Position numbers and translations under genes: made by a program. A stretch of 64,000 nt of DNA from Agapetus fuscipes (taxonomy: Eukaryota; Arthropoda; Insecta; Trichoptera; Glossosomatidae). The stretch spans positions 62,001 to 126,000 of the forward strand of contig OX637344.1 in assembly GCA_951799405.1 (NCBI GenBank), given 5' to 3'. Below, one piece after another: positions 22,868-35,474 of the stretch; the stretch's first letter is position 1; each line of letters opens with the position of its first letter. The notes beneath the pieces were generated by a model. It had not been told where the DNA came from and searched no databases. It saw nothing but the letters and a program-made list of their open reading frames with translations.

Positions 22868-23130
22868 GGTCGATAGATCAATTGGTAGAATGCTTGCATT
22901 CCATGCCGAGAGCAAGGATTCGATCTCAAAGGTTTACTCAGTCTTCACAAGAAATGAGAACCAGCCCCCCCGGGAGCTAAGAAACTCCCAATTCAACTGA
23001 AAGTGGTTGGTGTGAGGCCGGCCCCCTTACCTGTAAAAATGAATAGGTCCCGAATCGCCACATGCGACCCCTTCCGGGATAACGCAGGCAATAAGTTACG
23101 CTATATGTGTAGCTTAGTTTGCGTTATATC
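22868..23130 (+). mobile_element. SINE-B part of an A-B composite
   Basis: GGTCGATAGATCAATTGGTAG and GGATTCGATCTC head, then ACCAGCCCCCCCGGGAG, a TTCAACTGAA hairpin, GTGAGGCCGGCCCCC, GTCCCGAATCGCCACATGC and TATATGTGTAGCTTAGTTTG. It is complete at both ends relative to other copies. Confidence 0.92.
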
Positions 23131-24204
23131 AATGACTAGGGCAGCGTAATTATTAGTACCTTAGTTAGGATAAGTAATTGAAATATTTGTAGGTAATGAT
23201 TAAAGCCGATGAAATGAGTATAAGACTTTCGGCGTGTCTAGAGCCTTCTACAGTAGGTACATCATTTATTTTGCTAGAGTGTGTGAAATACTCTTAGCGC
23301 TATAATAGGCTATAAACTCTTCTTCTTCATGGTATATGAGGTGAGATTGGTTATTGATAAGCGAGAGGACAAGCAAGTGTAAAAAAATATCTTCATATCT
23401 TGACAACTCTTCTTATAATCAATGGTAACGAAAGACAATAACACGCTTTGAAAGAAACTCCCCATCACCTAGCCTTGGCTTAAGAGGTGAGGGCCAAAGA
23501 AAAGGAAATAAGAAACATGCGGTGAACCATAAACATTAGTCATTGTGTTCCGATAATTGCCGGTCAGGACGTACTTCATCACATTTTCTTACTAAGTATT
23601 TAAGAAAAAATTTAACATGCTTTAAAATTATACTAACGTGTTTAATAAAGAGTTAATATTAAAAAAAAAAACAAGACTTCGCGGCAAAAAAACACATTGT
23701 TTTGATAAGATTTGCGTTTTTGTTTTGTCTGTATAAAATATGCGTTTATTTACCAATTTTCATTTGTTGTGTAACAATAATAAACCAAGTAATACTCATC
23801 GCCTATAGTTTCTGATATTGTTGTACTTCACAATACAACTGTAAGAACAATAAATGGAGGAGCAGATCCTGCGGTCTCGAGTTCACCAGCTTCTCTTTGT
23901 TCCTCACATTTTATTTGCTCGCACTTGGAAATCACATTATATTCGTGATACAGATGTATTTTCATGAACTTCAAAAGGTGATTGCGGTTTCTGTAACGTA
24001 CAGAGATAAATTGACTGGAGAGCTTTTCGTATTGGTTATCAATATAACTATTACATTAGAGATATGACAGCCACTCATAAATAGTAAACATGAAATTAAA
24101 GCTGAAATCATTTAATGACTTGGGCATCAATTGAAAATAAAAGAGATAGTTTAAAAAAAATCATTATCTACATACTTCAATTTGATTTTAGAAAAAACAT
24201 CCAG
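23131..24204. other. Unassigned DNA
   Basis: No gene or repeat recognised. The sequence at 23455-23510 is slightly GC-richer. Confidence 0.55.
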
Positions 24205-24560
24205 TCGATAGATTAATTACTAGAATGCTTGCGTTGATGATGATGATGAGTTGATGATTTCTTTATAGCGCCGTTTCGTGATGTAATCACTCCAAGGGCG
24301 CTTGTGCAAGCAATTTGCGTTCCATGTCAGACTGCTATAGGTCAATCCCCACCAAGGGTGTCAATAATGTTTTCTCTTTCCTGTGCTTATTGTGAACCTA
24401 ATATAAAAATACCGGGAAGTTTACTCAGCAGAAATCAGAATCAGCCTCTCAGAGAGCTGGGAATATTGTTAAGTGGTTGGTGTAAGGCCGGCCTACTTAA
24501 GCCTACATGTGATCCCTTGAAGACAACGCGGGAAGAATTTTCACAATATGTGAAGTTTAG
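24205..24560 (+). mobile_element. SINE-B, long subtype, interrupted
   Basis: Head (GTCGATAGATTAATTACTAG) and body (CCACCAAGGGTGTCAATAAT, AATACCGGGAAGTTTACTC, AAGTGGTTGGTGTAAGGCC) are recognisable. A 79-bp segment at 24236-24314 splits the head between TTGCGTT and a second TTGCGTT. Confidence 0.85.
24236..24314. mobile_element. 79-bp GAT-tailed insert with 7-bp TSD
   Basis: Bounded by TTGCGTT at 24229-24235 and 24315-24321, a target-site duplication within SINE-B. It starts with GATGATGATGATGAG and contains TAGCGCCGTTTCGTGATG and GGGCGCTTGTGCAAGC. A relative lies at 46327-46385. If the GAT run is a 3' tail, the element is on the minus strand. Confidence 0.8.
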
Positions 24561-24889
24561 TAGTGTTGCAATTAGAAGACAACAAAAACATCAAACAATC
24601 TCTCTGGTTTTATTTAAGTAAAAACTACATACTTACCCAGAATATGATTCATGTATTATAGTGCACAACTTCACAAAGCAAAGCTTTCTAGGCTTCTTGC
24701 ATTTGTAGGCTTTCGCGCGTAAAAAACTGGCTCATCTTCCGTTCTGCATTTGTTGGAGGTCAATGCTCCCCGCGGTGAAGGCTCTCTTGCCTGCAGAGCC
24801 TCCACTCACTTCCTGACAATGTAACCTGGGTCCCGAGTAGAAAGCATTACGTTCTAACTGAACCATAGCGTTTCACATCAACTTTACGG

Positions 24890-24965
24890 AAATCATAGCG
24901 CTCACTGGAGGCGATGTTTTAGTTTCCATACATTTATTTTGGAAACATTCTGCGGTTGGTTGTAT
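24890..24965. repeat. Family M palindromic element
   Basis: AGCGCTCACTGGAGGCGATG, TTTTAGTTTCCATACATTT and TTTTGGAAACATTCTGCGG. The centre is in the opposite orientation to most copies, as expected for a near-palindrome. Confidence 0.6.
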
Positions 24966-25382
24966 ACTTAGTAAGTCCTATATTCTACTCTCTTTGTGTG
25001 GCCCTTTAAATGATACAGGATGCGCCCTTTGTGTTGGCTAACAACTGTAATTTTATATCCACGTACGGTAATGTTCAGGTATTGGAACTGCGTACAAATA
25101 TGTGTTTGTATACATACGAGGATAATATTCAAGAGAACAAAGTCGCTAAATTAATCTTTCAATGTACGAGAATGGCATTTAGTCATACTGAAACACTTAT
25201 CAAATCCATGCTTCCTTTTATCAGGAAGTTTTTGGTTGATACTCTCTGCAACAGACACATCAGCATTAGATTTTGAATAAAATACAGGTATATTCATTTC
25301 GTATTCCCTTTATTTAATTCTGAAATCTAGAATTTATTAAAGTTTAAATATGTTTTCATTACAATTTAAAAATTTTTTTTTT

Positions 25383-25521
25383 TTCAAAACGTAGTTTTAT
25401 ATTCACAATAATTTTATCTGCCCCAAGTACTTTTGACCTTCAAGATTCAGGTCATTATCAAGAGTCTGATAATATATGAAAGGCAGATAAAATTATTGTG
25501 AAAATAAAACTACGTTTTGAA
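25383..25521. repeat. Foldback F3, 40-bp arms
   Basis: 25383-25422 pairs with 25482-25521 with a single mismatch (arms include AAAACGTAGTTTTATATTC). The 59-base loop contains the inner stem GACCT/AGGTC around TCAAGATTC. It lies next to a poly-T run. Confidence 0.92.
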
Positions 25522-26535
25522 CAAATATTTTTATTTTAAATTAAATTAAATTTTAAATTAAAAAAACACAAACCCATTGAACACTGATTTTGGTGTATTA
25601 TTATTTTAGACTTCTACTATGGCACTCACTTAGTGAACGTAAAAAGCTTTTTAAATACACAAAAAATAAGTCAACTTTCTAAACAGTAAAAAATGACCAT
25701 CCTTTGCCCAATAACTTTACGTTCACACTCTAAAATGACGTTTTACAGATATGAATCGAGACTTAAAAGGCCTCTCTTCAGAGAGTATAAGTTTATATAT
25801 TCTTTGGTAAAACGCGACGACTGAGTTTACACGTCAGGTTTTATACTTGGGGTAATGCACTAAAGATGATGGTACTTATTTTAAGTCCATTTATAACGTA
25901 AAACGTAAATATTGTAGTCAACAACAGCTGTGAAAACATTTTTTTATTACCATACTAAATATTGAGGTGTTAGAAAAGGGAGAAGTAGAAAAGTGCAGGC
26001 ACCTCTTTTATCGACCAGTATCAAATATATACGTAATCTATGTACAAGAACTTAGAGAAGAATTCTGAGTGAAAAACACATTTTTTAAAGAAGCGAATAT
26101 CAAGATTCTCTACTAAGAATTTATGGTGCAATAGATGATGTTCCTGAAAAATGCATGTCTAATCCACACATTTTTTCTACATTTTTCTCTTGCTGCTAAT
26201 TGTGATTGAAAAAAAAATTCCCATGTAATTAGTTAAGACTAAAATTACAAATTACGAAATTTATTATGTTCATTCCATGTATCGAACCCGCCCACGTAAA
26301 ATGTGGACTCAATTTTTTTCATGATTATATTGAAGTCTTTACCAGTGCAAGTTTTTGTTTATTTCATTTAATAAATTTCAATAAACATTGATATAACGTA
26401 AGAAAGAAATGGCGGTTGATCTGTAATGTTGGCAGCTGGGGTTTGTTAAAGTAAAATTGGTTTTGTGATTTAGTTTTTTATGTCAATGTATATACTGTTA
26501 TTTTATTGATTTTAAAAATGTAATTTGTCATGTAT
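25522..26535. other. Unassigned AT-rich DNA
   Basis: No recognisable feature. Confidence 0.55.
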
Positions 26536-26796
26536 GTTCCTTGACTTATAGGTTGTTATGCGGCTGACCACCCATACTGTAAAAAAATTGGTTCACTTTG
26601 CCAATGTCACCCCTGTTTCAGGGAAGGACGGCAAGAGTTGCAAGGCTTATGTTCATTTGAGATTGGGTTTTTATATTGTAGGCCCACATGCGGCATGTGT
26701 TAGCGCGAAATTATACATATCTGCTTGTGGGAATGCATTTAATATAAATCTTAAATGATATATATCTTTGCAGCTTAGATTAGATTAGATTAGATA
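26536..26796 (+). mobile_element. SINE-C, young subtype, full length
   Basis: Starts GTTCCTTGACTTATAGGTTG and ends in five TTAGA-type units. It is very close in sequence to copies at 43301 and 46041. No target-site duplication is evident for this copy. A 66-codon open frame inside it is repeat-derived. Confidence 0.95.
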
Positions 26797-27407
26797 ACGT
26801 AGCAAATAAAATCCGAAGTTTTGTTTAACATCCGTATCTATTATGAAGCAGTGTGTGGACGATCTTCCAACAAAAGAGCTTTTAGGGATAAATTTGTTTG
26901 TTGTCTCTGTTAAAATAAACTGTTATTTCGTGAAAAGTCAAAGATACATTATACTTTTAATCTTTATTATAATTTTTGTAAAACAGTTAATCCTTGTTTT
27001 AGTTTTTGCGTACTTATGTTATTGATCTATATTTTTAAACAGTTAAGCTAGATTATCTTCCAAAGCCAGCAGCCTATTCCACGCACACCTAGTACCAGGC
27101 TTTCTCCTCGCTTCGGATTTGTTTTTTAACGAAGCAAACAAAATGTCATGTGTTTGTTGAACGGTAAACCACCATTGACATAACTGTGCCCTGGATTTCA
27201 ACAAAGATCTAGATGTGAGATGTTGACATTCTCGCAGACCCACTTTTAAATCCGTCAACTACTTATAGAAGGTCCAAACTATGGTGTCTTACCAACGTGT
27301 TCTTAAACAAAGAAATAAGCAGACACGCTTTGCATATTGTCTCCAACTGCAGATGAACTAATATGTTTTACTAAATATTTCATATTCATAGCCTACTACG
27401 TGTATCA
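26797..27407. other. Unassigned, with a 71-codon minus-strand frame
   Basis: 27043-27258 on the minus strand is open for 71 codons, GC-richer than its flanks, and ends WNRLLALEDNLA. I recognise no family and it has no decisive splice signals. It could be an exon or an old retrotransposon piece. Confidence 0.4.
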
Positions 27408-27640
27408 CCATATTCGAATGGTTAACGCGCCAGACTCTTTATTTCAAGTTTGTGGGTTCAACTCCAAACGGAGTGCAAAAAATATTGACGCTGGATCACA
27501 TTAACCAAAGACTGTTCAACAAATGTCCATCAAGCTTTACAGTCTTACTTAAAAATTGGCAAATTGTAGAGCAAAGACCAAGCTCGCAAAAGGCTCTTTG
27601 TGATGTGACGTTACTTACACAAAAAATATGACGGGGTGTC
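27408..27640 (+). mobile_element. SINE-A, old diverged copy, tail type 1
   Basis: TTCGAATGGTTAACGCGCCA, GTGGGTTCAACTCC, GTCCATCAAGCTTTACAG, GACCAAGCTCGCAAAAGGC and TCTTTGTGATGTGACG follow the SINE-A order with many substitutions and a shortened middle. Confidence 0.75.
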
Positions 27641-28508
27641 TAAATTGCTTTCCGAAAATTCAATTTCCTAAAATGTACCCAATGTAAAATGTATAACAGA
27701 ACACCAATTTGAGACATTAGTATTTTAAAATCTTTGTTAGCGAAAAACGTAAGTACTAGAAACTTCTTATATAAGATTTAATGACGCATTGTTCAAATTT
27801 CCAATTACGAACCGTAATTACAAGTCAACTTTTATGTTTTGTTCGAGATTTTTCTTTGTTCGAAAAGTCTGTTCATTTCTTCGGCACTCACGTAATACTC
27901 TTTCATCTTGGGACTTCTAAGCAACTTGTAAAGAAGTCTATGCGACATTAGTGACTCAGTGTGAAAATATTTGACGTGTTTTGTATGCGTCCGATGACCG
28001 TTGAATTAACCCGTTGAAACACACCATTTCTTTAACTTATTTTGTTCCTTTTTTATGAAAACAATATTCAAAGAACAAACGTTTTAGTAATAAGAAAAAA
28101 ATTTGAGTGAGTTGATGTGTAAATTTGCCTATGGGTTTTAAATTTCTTATCCCTCCTTAGTACCTATCACCTACCTAGTATGCAACAACATGCCTACCTG
28201 CAGTTCTACATTGATGGCAATAGTGAACATACACAAATTGTCATAAAGACTTAATAATCCACAACATGCGCGATCAACAGGATTTATACAAAATAGTTGA
28301 AGCAGATCAAAGCTGGAATTAGGTGAGCCGTTCATTATAACCCTTGACTCCTATCCTTATTCGTTAATGGTCTGCAACTCTGGCGATTTGCTTTGAGCAG
28401 TTTGCTCACAACCCGAGAGAATTTTCGTAATTTAAAACCAGCATATTTTTTTTGGTTTTGTTATAGATTTGATATTTATAAGATATCTTAGCAACAAATT
28501 GTTCAGCA
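27641..28508. other. Unassigned AT-rich DNA
   Basis: No feature recognised. Confidence 0.55.
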
Positions 28509-28790
28509 GGTAGCTATTTTTTTTTATTTTATTATTTAAACAAGAATACAACAGCATTGAATAGAATTTTGTACATATACGAGTATAAGCTATTTTTTAC
28601 ATTTCATGTTGCCTATTACTGTATTCTACAATTGTGTATTTTAAATTACAAATCATGCCAGGCAAATAAATAAAAAGTAAAGAAAAACAAAAAAGAAGCA
28701 ACACCCAAAACCAATAAGTAATAACAAATAAATATACAAATCAAAATAAAATACAAAAATAAATATGGTACAAAAATTAATAATTTTGAC
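28509..28790 (-). repeat. Dispersed repeat E, copy 1
   Basis: From TTTAAACAAGAATACAACAG through GCCTATTACTGTATTCTAC to AAGAAAAACAAAAAAGAAGC it matches 31840-32080. The T-rich left edge suggests the poly(A) end of a minus-strand retroposon. No coding capacity is visible. Confidence 0.75.
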
Positions 28791-29995
28791 CACGTTACGG
28801 AATTATTAATTTTCTGGATCGATCATGGTTTTTCTGGTGTCGTGGAGAACTCTGAAGCCGTAATGGTATCTTTTAGATGTGCTTTCTCAATTTTGGATAA
28901 TTTGGCTTTTAAATTATTTTTTTTACAATGAATTTTCACTGTGTGAATACACAAACCCTACAAAATCTAAAAAAAAAAGTTTATTTTTGCTGTTCAATCT
29001 TTATGGGTATTCTGCATATGCGTGTAAATCGCATGTAGTATTCATTACGTACAAAGTTTAAATAGAGACAAAAAGAAAATTATTTCTTCCAAGATAATAT
29101 TACTGCATGCAAGAGACATTCATCAATAATAATCGTACATTTGACAAATGAATCAATGCTGAGAAAGCAGTCTAAACAAAACGCTTAAATTTTGTCTTGA
29201 AAAATGTCAAGCTTTATTTCTATAGGGTTAAGTTACGCAATCCCCTAACAAAAAGTATATTTTTAAATAGAAAATAAACAAATTCAGTTGTACGTGATGT
29301 ATTAGCATATTGCTCTCCTCATGCGAACATTTTATCAATTCAACCCGTGTACATGAGAGCTTATTCAAAATATAGTCCACTTACATTCAACACAGGTTCC
29401 TCTTACATAACCTGATTGGCTTTCTACGCAATAAGTATTTCATAGAACGTTTATGTTACTGACTTGCAGACACAATAAATATCTCTCCAATGAGGCTACT
29501 AGATAATTTTCTTGTATTTACGAGTATTATATCTGAAAGAACCCTTTCCTTTCTGTTCATTATTTAAGTTCTCATCACTTTGGTTCCAATTTTGGTTCTT
29601 TTTGGTTCTTTGGTTCCAAGCACACACGTTTTCTTTAAACATCCTCACATTATAATCCGAAGTGCACTGCATCCATTTTCTTCTTGTGTTTTAGACACGC
29701 CAAACATCTTTAATCTAAGTCGCAAAAATATTTGTACATTTAAGGTTCACTCTACTTTCATAGTCCTTTTGCATCACAGTGCATGTGTCCTTGAACCTGA
29801 ATTGAACTTATTATTTTGCTCCTTTGCTTAGAATCTAAAAAAATTCCGTCTTACCTTGAAATCAATCAGTTAATAACGGAGAAATAAAAAAAATATTGCC
29901 TTAACACTGAATCTTTACTATGAATATTCTACTTCAAGGAAAAGTAGCATTATTTACTAGCATATGTATTTTGATTTTTGGGTTTCCTTTTGTAG
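28791..29995. other. Unassigned AT-rich DNA
   Basis: No feature recognised. An 83-codon frame near 29580 has no coding signature I can defend. Confidence 0.55.
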
Positions 29996-30072
29996 CTTGC
30001 AGCTTTTGAGTGTGCATTAAGTGTGAATGTCAAATGTTAATATGCTCTTGCATTTTAGATTATAGATAATGA
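29996..30072 (+). mobile_element. SINE-C 3' fragment
   Basis: GTGTGAATGTCAAATG, GCTCTTGCATTTTAGATTATA resembles the SINE-C terminus. Short and diverged. Confidence 0.45.
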
Positions 30073-31522
30073 TTAGACATGCGAGCTCATTAATCCAGCA
30101 TACTAGGGTATGCGCACAAGTATGTGTATGAAAGCAATCATATCCTAGAACACAGAGGCTGCTTGTGCTGGAGGTGTGTGTGTGACCAGAGCAGGTTTTA
30201 TAACTGTTTTGTTCCTGTCTAGAACGAGATAATTGTGTCGTATATTATGTATTTGTATTCGATTCTGTAAAATCAAGAAAATAATAAATGGTGTTTGATA
30301 AAAACGCGCTGTAAAAATAATGTCATTTCACATTATTAAGTTTATGGATTTCCAAAAAAAAAATGTAATTCATATAGTTTGATCAATTCAGATTCCTGCT
30401 GCTTCACCTTTGTTATTATCTAATTGTTCCTCTTTGCCGTAACTCATTCTTCTCATGTCTCTAAAGTTATGTGTCTTTTTAATTTTGTAAAAGTACTCGC
30501 GGTGAAATAAATACTCAAATTGTGAAAATAAATCTTAAACTTTTGTATAATTTGTCATAAAAATGATTTTTCACTAGGTGTGATAACAAAAACTCTTAAA
30601 AGTTTAAGTACTCATTTCATCAAGTAGGTACTTTGTTTATTTAAAAAAAAAATATTTTTTCTAAAACGTAGTTTACTATTTATTTTATGATCTTAAAAAA
30701 CCTACGTTTTTCTCACTAGTTACTCTTTGACACCAGTTATTATTTGTTTGTACTAAGGTTTCAAGTATTTTAATTAATTTTTGGCTTATTACGCTTTATT
30801 ATCTCAATATCATAATTATTACATAGTTTTTTTTAAATCCGTGAAGTTTCTTTTCACACTAATTAGTCATTACAACCGATTTAAGCATCACAACAATGAA
30901 CTTAAAAGTTACGTAGCTACTTGAGGTAATTATGTGAAACTTCCTAATTATTTAATTTGCGATAAAATGGAAAATTTTAGCAGAAAAGAAAACGAAAGTC
31001 TGGCGATGCGATATATCGATCAGTTATGACTTATTAGACAATGGCCGGGATAGCTGGAGATCTTTGTGGTGATAATAGCGATTTATTTTTACATAATTGC
31101 TCGGGCGGTTTCTCGTTGCCTTTCTACTCAACTTCTATCACAGTTATTACGCTGTAAACAAAATCATTTAGATGAAATTGTGTGCAGCTACTTGGCCTTA
31201 TCGTTTATCAATGGTAATTTACGAAGCTTACACTATAGCGCAATAACGTATTGTTGTTATGCGTTTTTTATGATAATTTTTAATTTAATTATATTAAGAT
31301 TTTAGATACGAGTGTGGTTTTGAAAAGCACACACTTTTTCATTTATAAATAATATTTATTTTCTCTCTTGACAAAAAATACATGGCTATCAAAATAAAAT
31401 AATCTTATAGAATTGTAACAAGATACTTTTTTTACCCTTGATACCTCCTAACACACTTTGAATTCTACCTCATTGAAGAGACTTTTGGATCAGTACTTAG
31501 TAATTTGATGTCAATATTTTAT
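30073..31522. other. Unassigned AT-rich DNA
   Basis: No feature recognised. Confidence 0.55.
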
Positions 31523-31704
31523 ACTATAATCTATAATCTATAGATGTATGCCCACAAACAAACACGTGTAGTACGCGCTTACAAATGCTGATGGTGTACT
31601 TACAAATAAAATCCAAACCTCAAATGAACATAAGCCCTGCAACTCTTGCCAGCATTCACTGAAACAGGGGTGACATTGGCAAAGTGAACCATTTTTTACA
31701 GTAT
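31523..31704 (-). mobile_element. SINE-C, 5' truncated
   Basis: Minus-strand copy from ATACTGTAAAAAATGGTTCA to AGATTATAGATTATAG. The leader upstream of CATACTG is lost. It belongs to the older subtype. Confidence 0.88.
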
Positions 31705-31799
31705 ACGAAGCTCAAAATTTGACAAATATCGCCAATTTTCTAATATTAATTAAATTAACATTTTTTTAAAAAAAAAATTTACCAATTTACCAATTTTCT

Positions 31800-31807
<8 letters not shown>

Positions 31808-31842
<35 letters not shown>

Positions 31843-32080
31843 TTAAACAAGAATACAACAGCATTGAATAGAATTTTGTACATAAATAATATATTTTTTA
31901 CAATTCATATCGCCTATTACTGTATTCTACGATTGATATTTTAGATTACAAATCATGTGAGGTAAATAAATAAAAAGTGAAGAAAAACAAAAAAGAAGCA
32001 GCATCCAAAACCAAAGACAAACAAATACACAAATCAAAAATAAAAATAAAAATAAAAAATAAATCTCGTCCTCATGATGG
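31808..32080 (-). repeat. Dispersed repeat E, copy 2
   Basis: Begins with about 30 T residues, then the same order as 28509-28790 with scattered differences. The poly-T edge is consistent with a poly(A)-tailed minus-strand insertion. An AAAAATAA run closes the copy. Confidence 0.78.
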
Positions 32081-32400
32081 GATAAGGAAAGAAAGGTCAG
32101 GAAAGAAAAAAATCATTTTGACCAAAGCTACAAATTCTCAATGACAGATTTTCGTAAAAGTCGAGCAACTCTTCCTTCCGATTGTTCACTTAAAACAAAA
32201 ATATAATTATTACAACTTATTCTCATGAAAATAGTGACTTAAGATTAAAAAAAACCTTACATTTTGAGTATCAAAAATCCCTTAAAACTTTTAATTTATC
32301 TTATTAACAGAAATGCAACTATAATATTTTAATGTGAACATATCAAATACAGACGTTTTATATTTTGAAATATATAGTCAGATTTTAATTGGTATATATA

Positions 32401-32485
32401 TTTTTTAGAATCGAATTCTAATGAAACACTGTTTCTTTTCATAAATAACAATTTATTTACTTCATTAGAATTTGATTCTAAAAAA
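32401..32485. repeat. Inverted repeat, 24-bp arms
   Basis: TTTTTTAGAATCGAATTCTA and four more bases pair with 32462-32485 with one mismatch. The 37-base loop is AT-rich and lacks the CTTCA motif of F1-F4. Confidence 0.85.
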
Positions 32486-32849
32486 TCTAAATTCAATCAA
32501 TATTAATTTTCACAGAGTTATCACACAAACCAAAAAAAAGTGTCATGGATTTTATTTTAAATACGAAATATGATTTTAAGTATGACGAAAAACCAATTAA
32601 TTATTATAGTTTTTTTGTTTGCATTTCCTGCGAGTAGTAACATTTATCGTATAACATCGCTGCGATTAACAAGCACAATTGATTCATTCAAAAGCAAAGA
32701 GTGTTTTGTTTGTGATGCTCATGCATTTATATCTGATTTTCCATAGAAAAAGTGTGCGCCGCCATGCTATACGGTCATCTACTCCTCGTGTGTGTGCTCA
32801 CATGGTGGCTAGTACATTACCCCAAGTATGCAACTCGACGCGTAATAGT

Positions 32850-32926
32850 TACTGAAACTAAAACAGCGCCTCCAATGAGCGTTTTATTTTTCATACATTT
32901 TTGGTAAAATGCTTGGTTGAATTGTA
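32850..32926. repeat. Family M palindromic element
   Basis: ACTGAAACTAAAACAGCGCC, TCCAATGAGCGTTTTATT, TTTCATACATTTTTGG and TAAAATGCTTGGTTGAATTG give arms, core and right outer arm. Confidence 0.65.
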
Positions 32927-35474
32927 GCGCACCTATGTTTTCATACTCAGGGTACATTTTCCCATTGTACGTAATGCAGCAACAAACAGAGCGTGACAAC
33001 TTGCAGGGAAATATTTGTGTTATTCTGTTTTCAGTGCAGCCAACATCACATGAGCCAACAGCAGTAAACATACCACCTAATGTTGAAAAGAGCTAAAAAA
33101 AATATCCGTTTTTGTGGAATCTGTTACAAAATGACAAATATAAATATATGTTTTTTCCTCCATGCACTTGTCCTTCCTCGTATTCACAGCTATGTATTTT
33201 GCCGCAGTGTTGGGCACAAGTCCCTCATATTTCCCGTTTGCCATCCTGTCATAGAATGTTCTGTTTGTTTACAAAACTTTCAATACTTTATTTCTTTGTA
33301 TTTCTGTACTTAAATTCATTCAAACATTCTTTCAATGCGTGCTCTTGTTAATTAGTCTGTAGATATTTTATTCTTGATCATCATTTCCTTATTTCATTAT
33401 TTGTTTTCTTGATAAATCCATCGAAATCGTAAACAAAATAACTACAAGGAAAGAGCCTCTAGCACAACAACCGTTTGCAGCACGGGTGAGTTCATATATG
33501 TATTCAAACGTTCATTATTTTGTTTAACATATTTACCATGATTTTTTTTAACAATTACACAATAATTTAAATAAGTAAAAAATACCATGCAGCACATACA
33601 CGTATTGTTAAAGTTGTATCACTCTCAGCGGTCTGTATCAAATTATAGTTAATGGAGCATTCAAAAATGCCAAAACCGAAATATAAAAAATACCATATTC
33701 CCAATGTTCCTATAGAAACATTTCACTTTCACCGATGCGAGAGAGAACGATTTACAATTATTTAGAAATGCCTACTTTAAAGTTATTACGACTTTTTATT
33801 GCGCACATATATTTCACAATGAAATTCTGTTGAAATACATACATACGTGCATACAAACTTCAGTAGCGTATCAACGTTTGTACTTACTTATTCATTTTGA
33901 AATTGACATAATGACAATTTCCTGTTTCAGGAAACGCCGGAAATTGGTGGTCAGCCTCACACGAACCCTTAAGTCATGGAGCACAAACATTAAATAATTG
34001 TGCTTTTAATTGTAACTAATATGTAGATTACGTATTTATTGTGGGCAGGCATATGAAATATCAGAATGCTCTCCTCCTAGTTAATGCGTGCATTCTCTAT
34101 CACTTTCTACGCCTCACATAATACCATACAATTTTGAGTAATCTATAAGCGTCTGTAAGGTGGAATACTATTACAGCGAGGTTATCAGAACAGGTGCAGT
34201 TGTGGAAAAAAATTGATGTGCGAAGAAATCATTGAGAGCCATCAAGCTCCATTATATGAACACAACTATTTAGTTTAGTACCATTTTTCTAATAAAACCG
34301 TATACATTCATCTTTGTTTTTATCTTGTATTTAATTTTAGTCCTAAAAACATGTTTTCTAGACCTTTCACAAATTTTGTATTTTTTATTCAAAAAACATG
34401 AAAATGGAATTGATAAAACGTTTAATTTAATTTATGAGAGGTTGCCAATAGATGGATTACACTTTTTACTCTATGATTTATATTTTTGTCTATGATTTAC
34501 AAATCTTGAACACCTGACTGGTAGAAATGCCAACCTTGAAATTGGCTTTTCGTTTTGTACACTTTCTGCCTTGTTTGCATAGAACTTACAAAAACCAAAA
34601 ATAAGAAAATCTAAAATCCGAGGACCAATATTCCACAACAACCTATTTCACAAAGACCTGCGTCGTGAAGCTACTTTATCCTCTTATGACACATTTGATC
34701 TGTAAAAACATTGCATTAATGCTCTTGATCGCTGAAATAGGAAAAATGCAGGAAAAGTACAACAGTACACCTACTGGGTTATTAAGTTTTCATTTTTTTT
34801 CTATTTACGCGATTGAGGGGAATTCACGCACGGCTCTACAATTGGAGCACAAAACATACCAACTGCTTCTGTACTCGTTTATAGACAAATGCCAAGCACT
34901 TTATATTGATTCTGAATGGAACGGAATCTTGGTCAAACAGTTTACAGGTATTGTTGCCGACCTGAATGCAGCGCTGAGTTTTGCTAAAATGCGCGAATCT
35001 AAGAAAGTGTTTCCGCCACCGTGCCGAGGCTCGGAGACATGACGAGCCATTGTTGTGTCCGTCACACAAGAGATATCTCTGTGCTACTGTGCTAGCGGTG
35101 TAAGGAATATGCTGGGGCGAAATATAAAAAGGTTGCAGGTGCGAAAATGCTAAATTATCATACATTGTCCATTGTTGAATAGAAACAAGCTTTGGTCAGG
35201 AGTTGAACGAGAGACTAAAAAAATCTTAAGAAATTTTGTTCAAATGATTCGCAATATTTTATTTAATGTTACGATATTAATGAGACCTTAAATAAAATAT
35301 CGTTTACACATTATATATGTCTGGACACTAAAAACAAATCATGTGAAGTATAAAAATATTAGACTCAAAAATATTTTGTTTTTCATTCCACATTGATTTA
35401 GTATTTTCTTTGTAAGTACTTACTACAAATTATGCAAGTACTGAGAAAAGAAAATGTTAAGAAAATGCTATAAG
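32927..35474. other. Unassigned AT-rich DNA
   Basis: Holds a SINE-C fragment at 33920 only. A 125-codon plus-strand frame at 34665-35042 overlaps a 109-codon minus-strand frame and resembles no family. ATTGAGGGGAATTCACG at 34811 resembles one arm of hairpin F6 (59.7 kb). Confidence 0.5.
33920..33990 (-). mobile_element. SINE-C 5' fragment
   Basis: GTGCTCCATGACTTAAGGG, GTGTGAGGCTGACCACC and TTTCCTGAAACAGG on the minus strand match the 5' leader and middle, with the CATACTG section deleted. Confidence 0.7.

Noticed and set aside
26558..26758. Small conserved protein starting MRLTTHT
   Set aside because: The same frame recurs in SINE-C copies on both strands with indels that break it; it follows the repeat, not selection on a protein.
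34665..35042. 125-codon open frame as a gene
   Set aside because: A 109-codon frame overlaps it on the other strand, it lacks a recognisable domain, and its first codon is not an ATG in good context.
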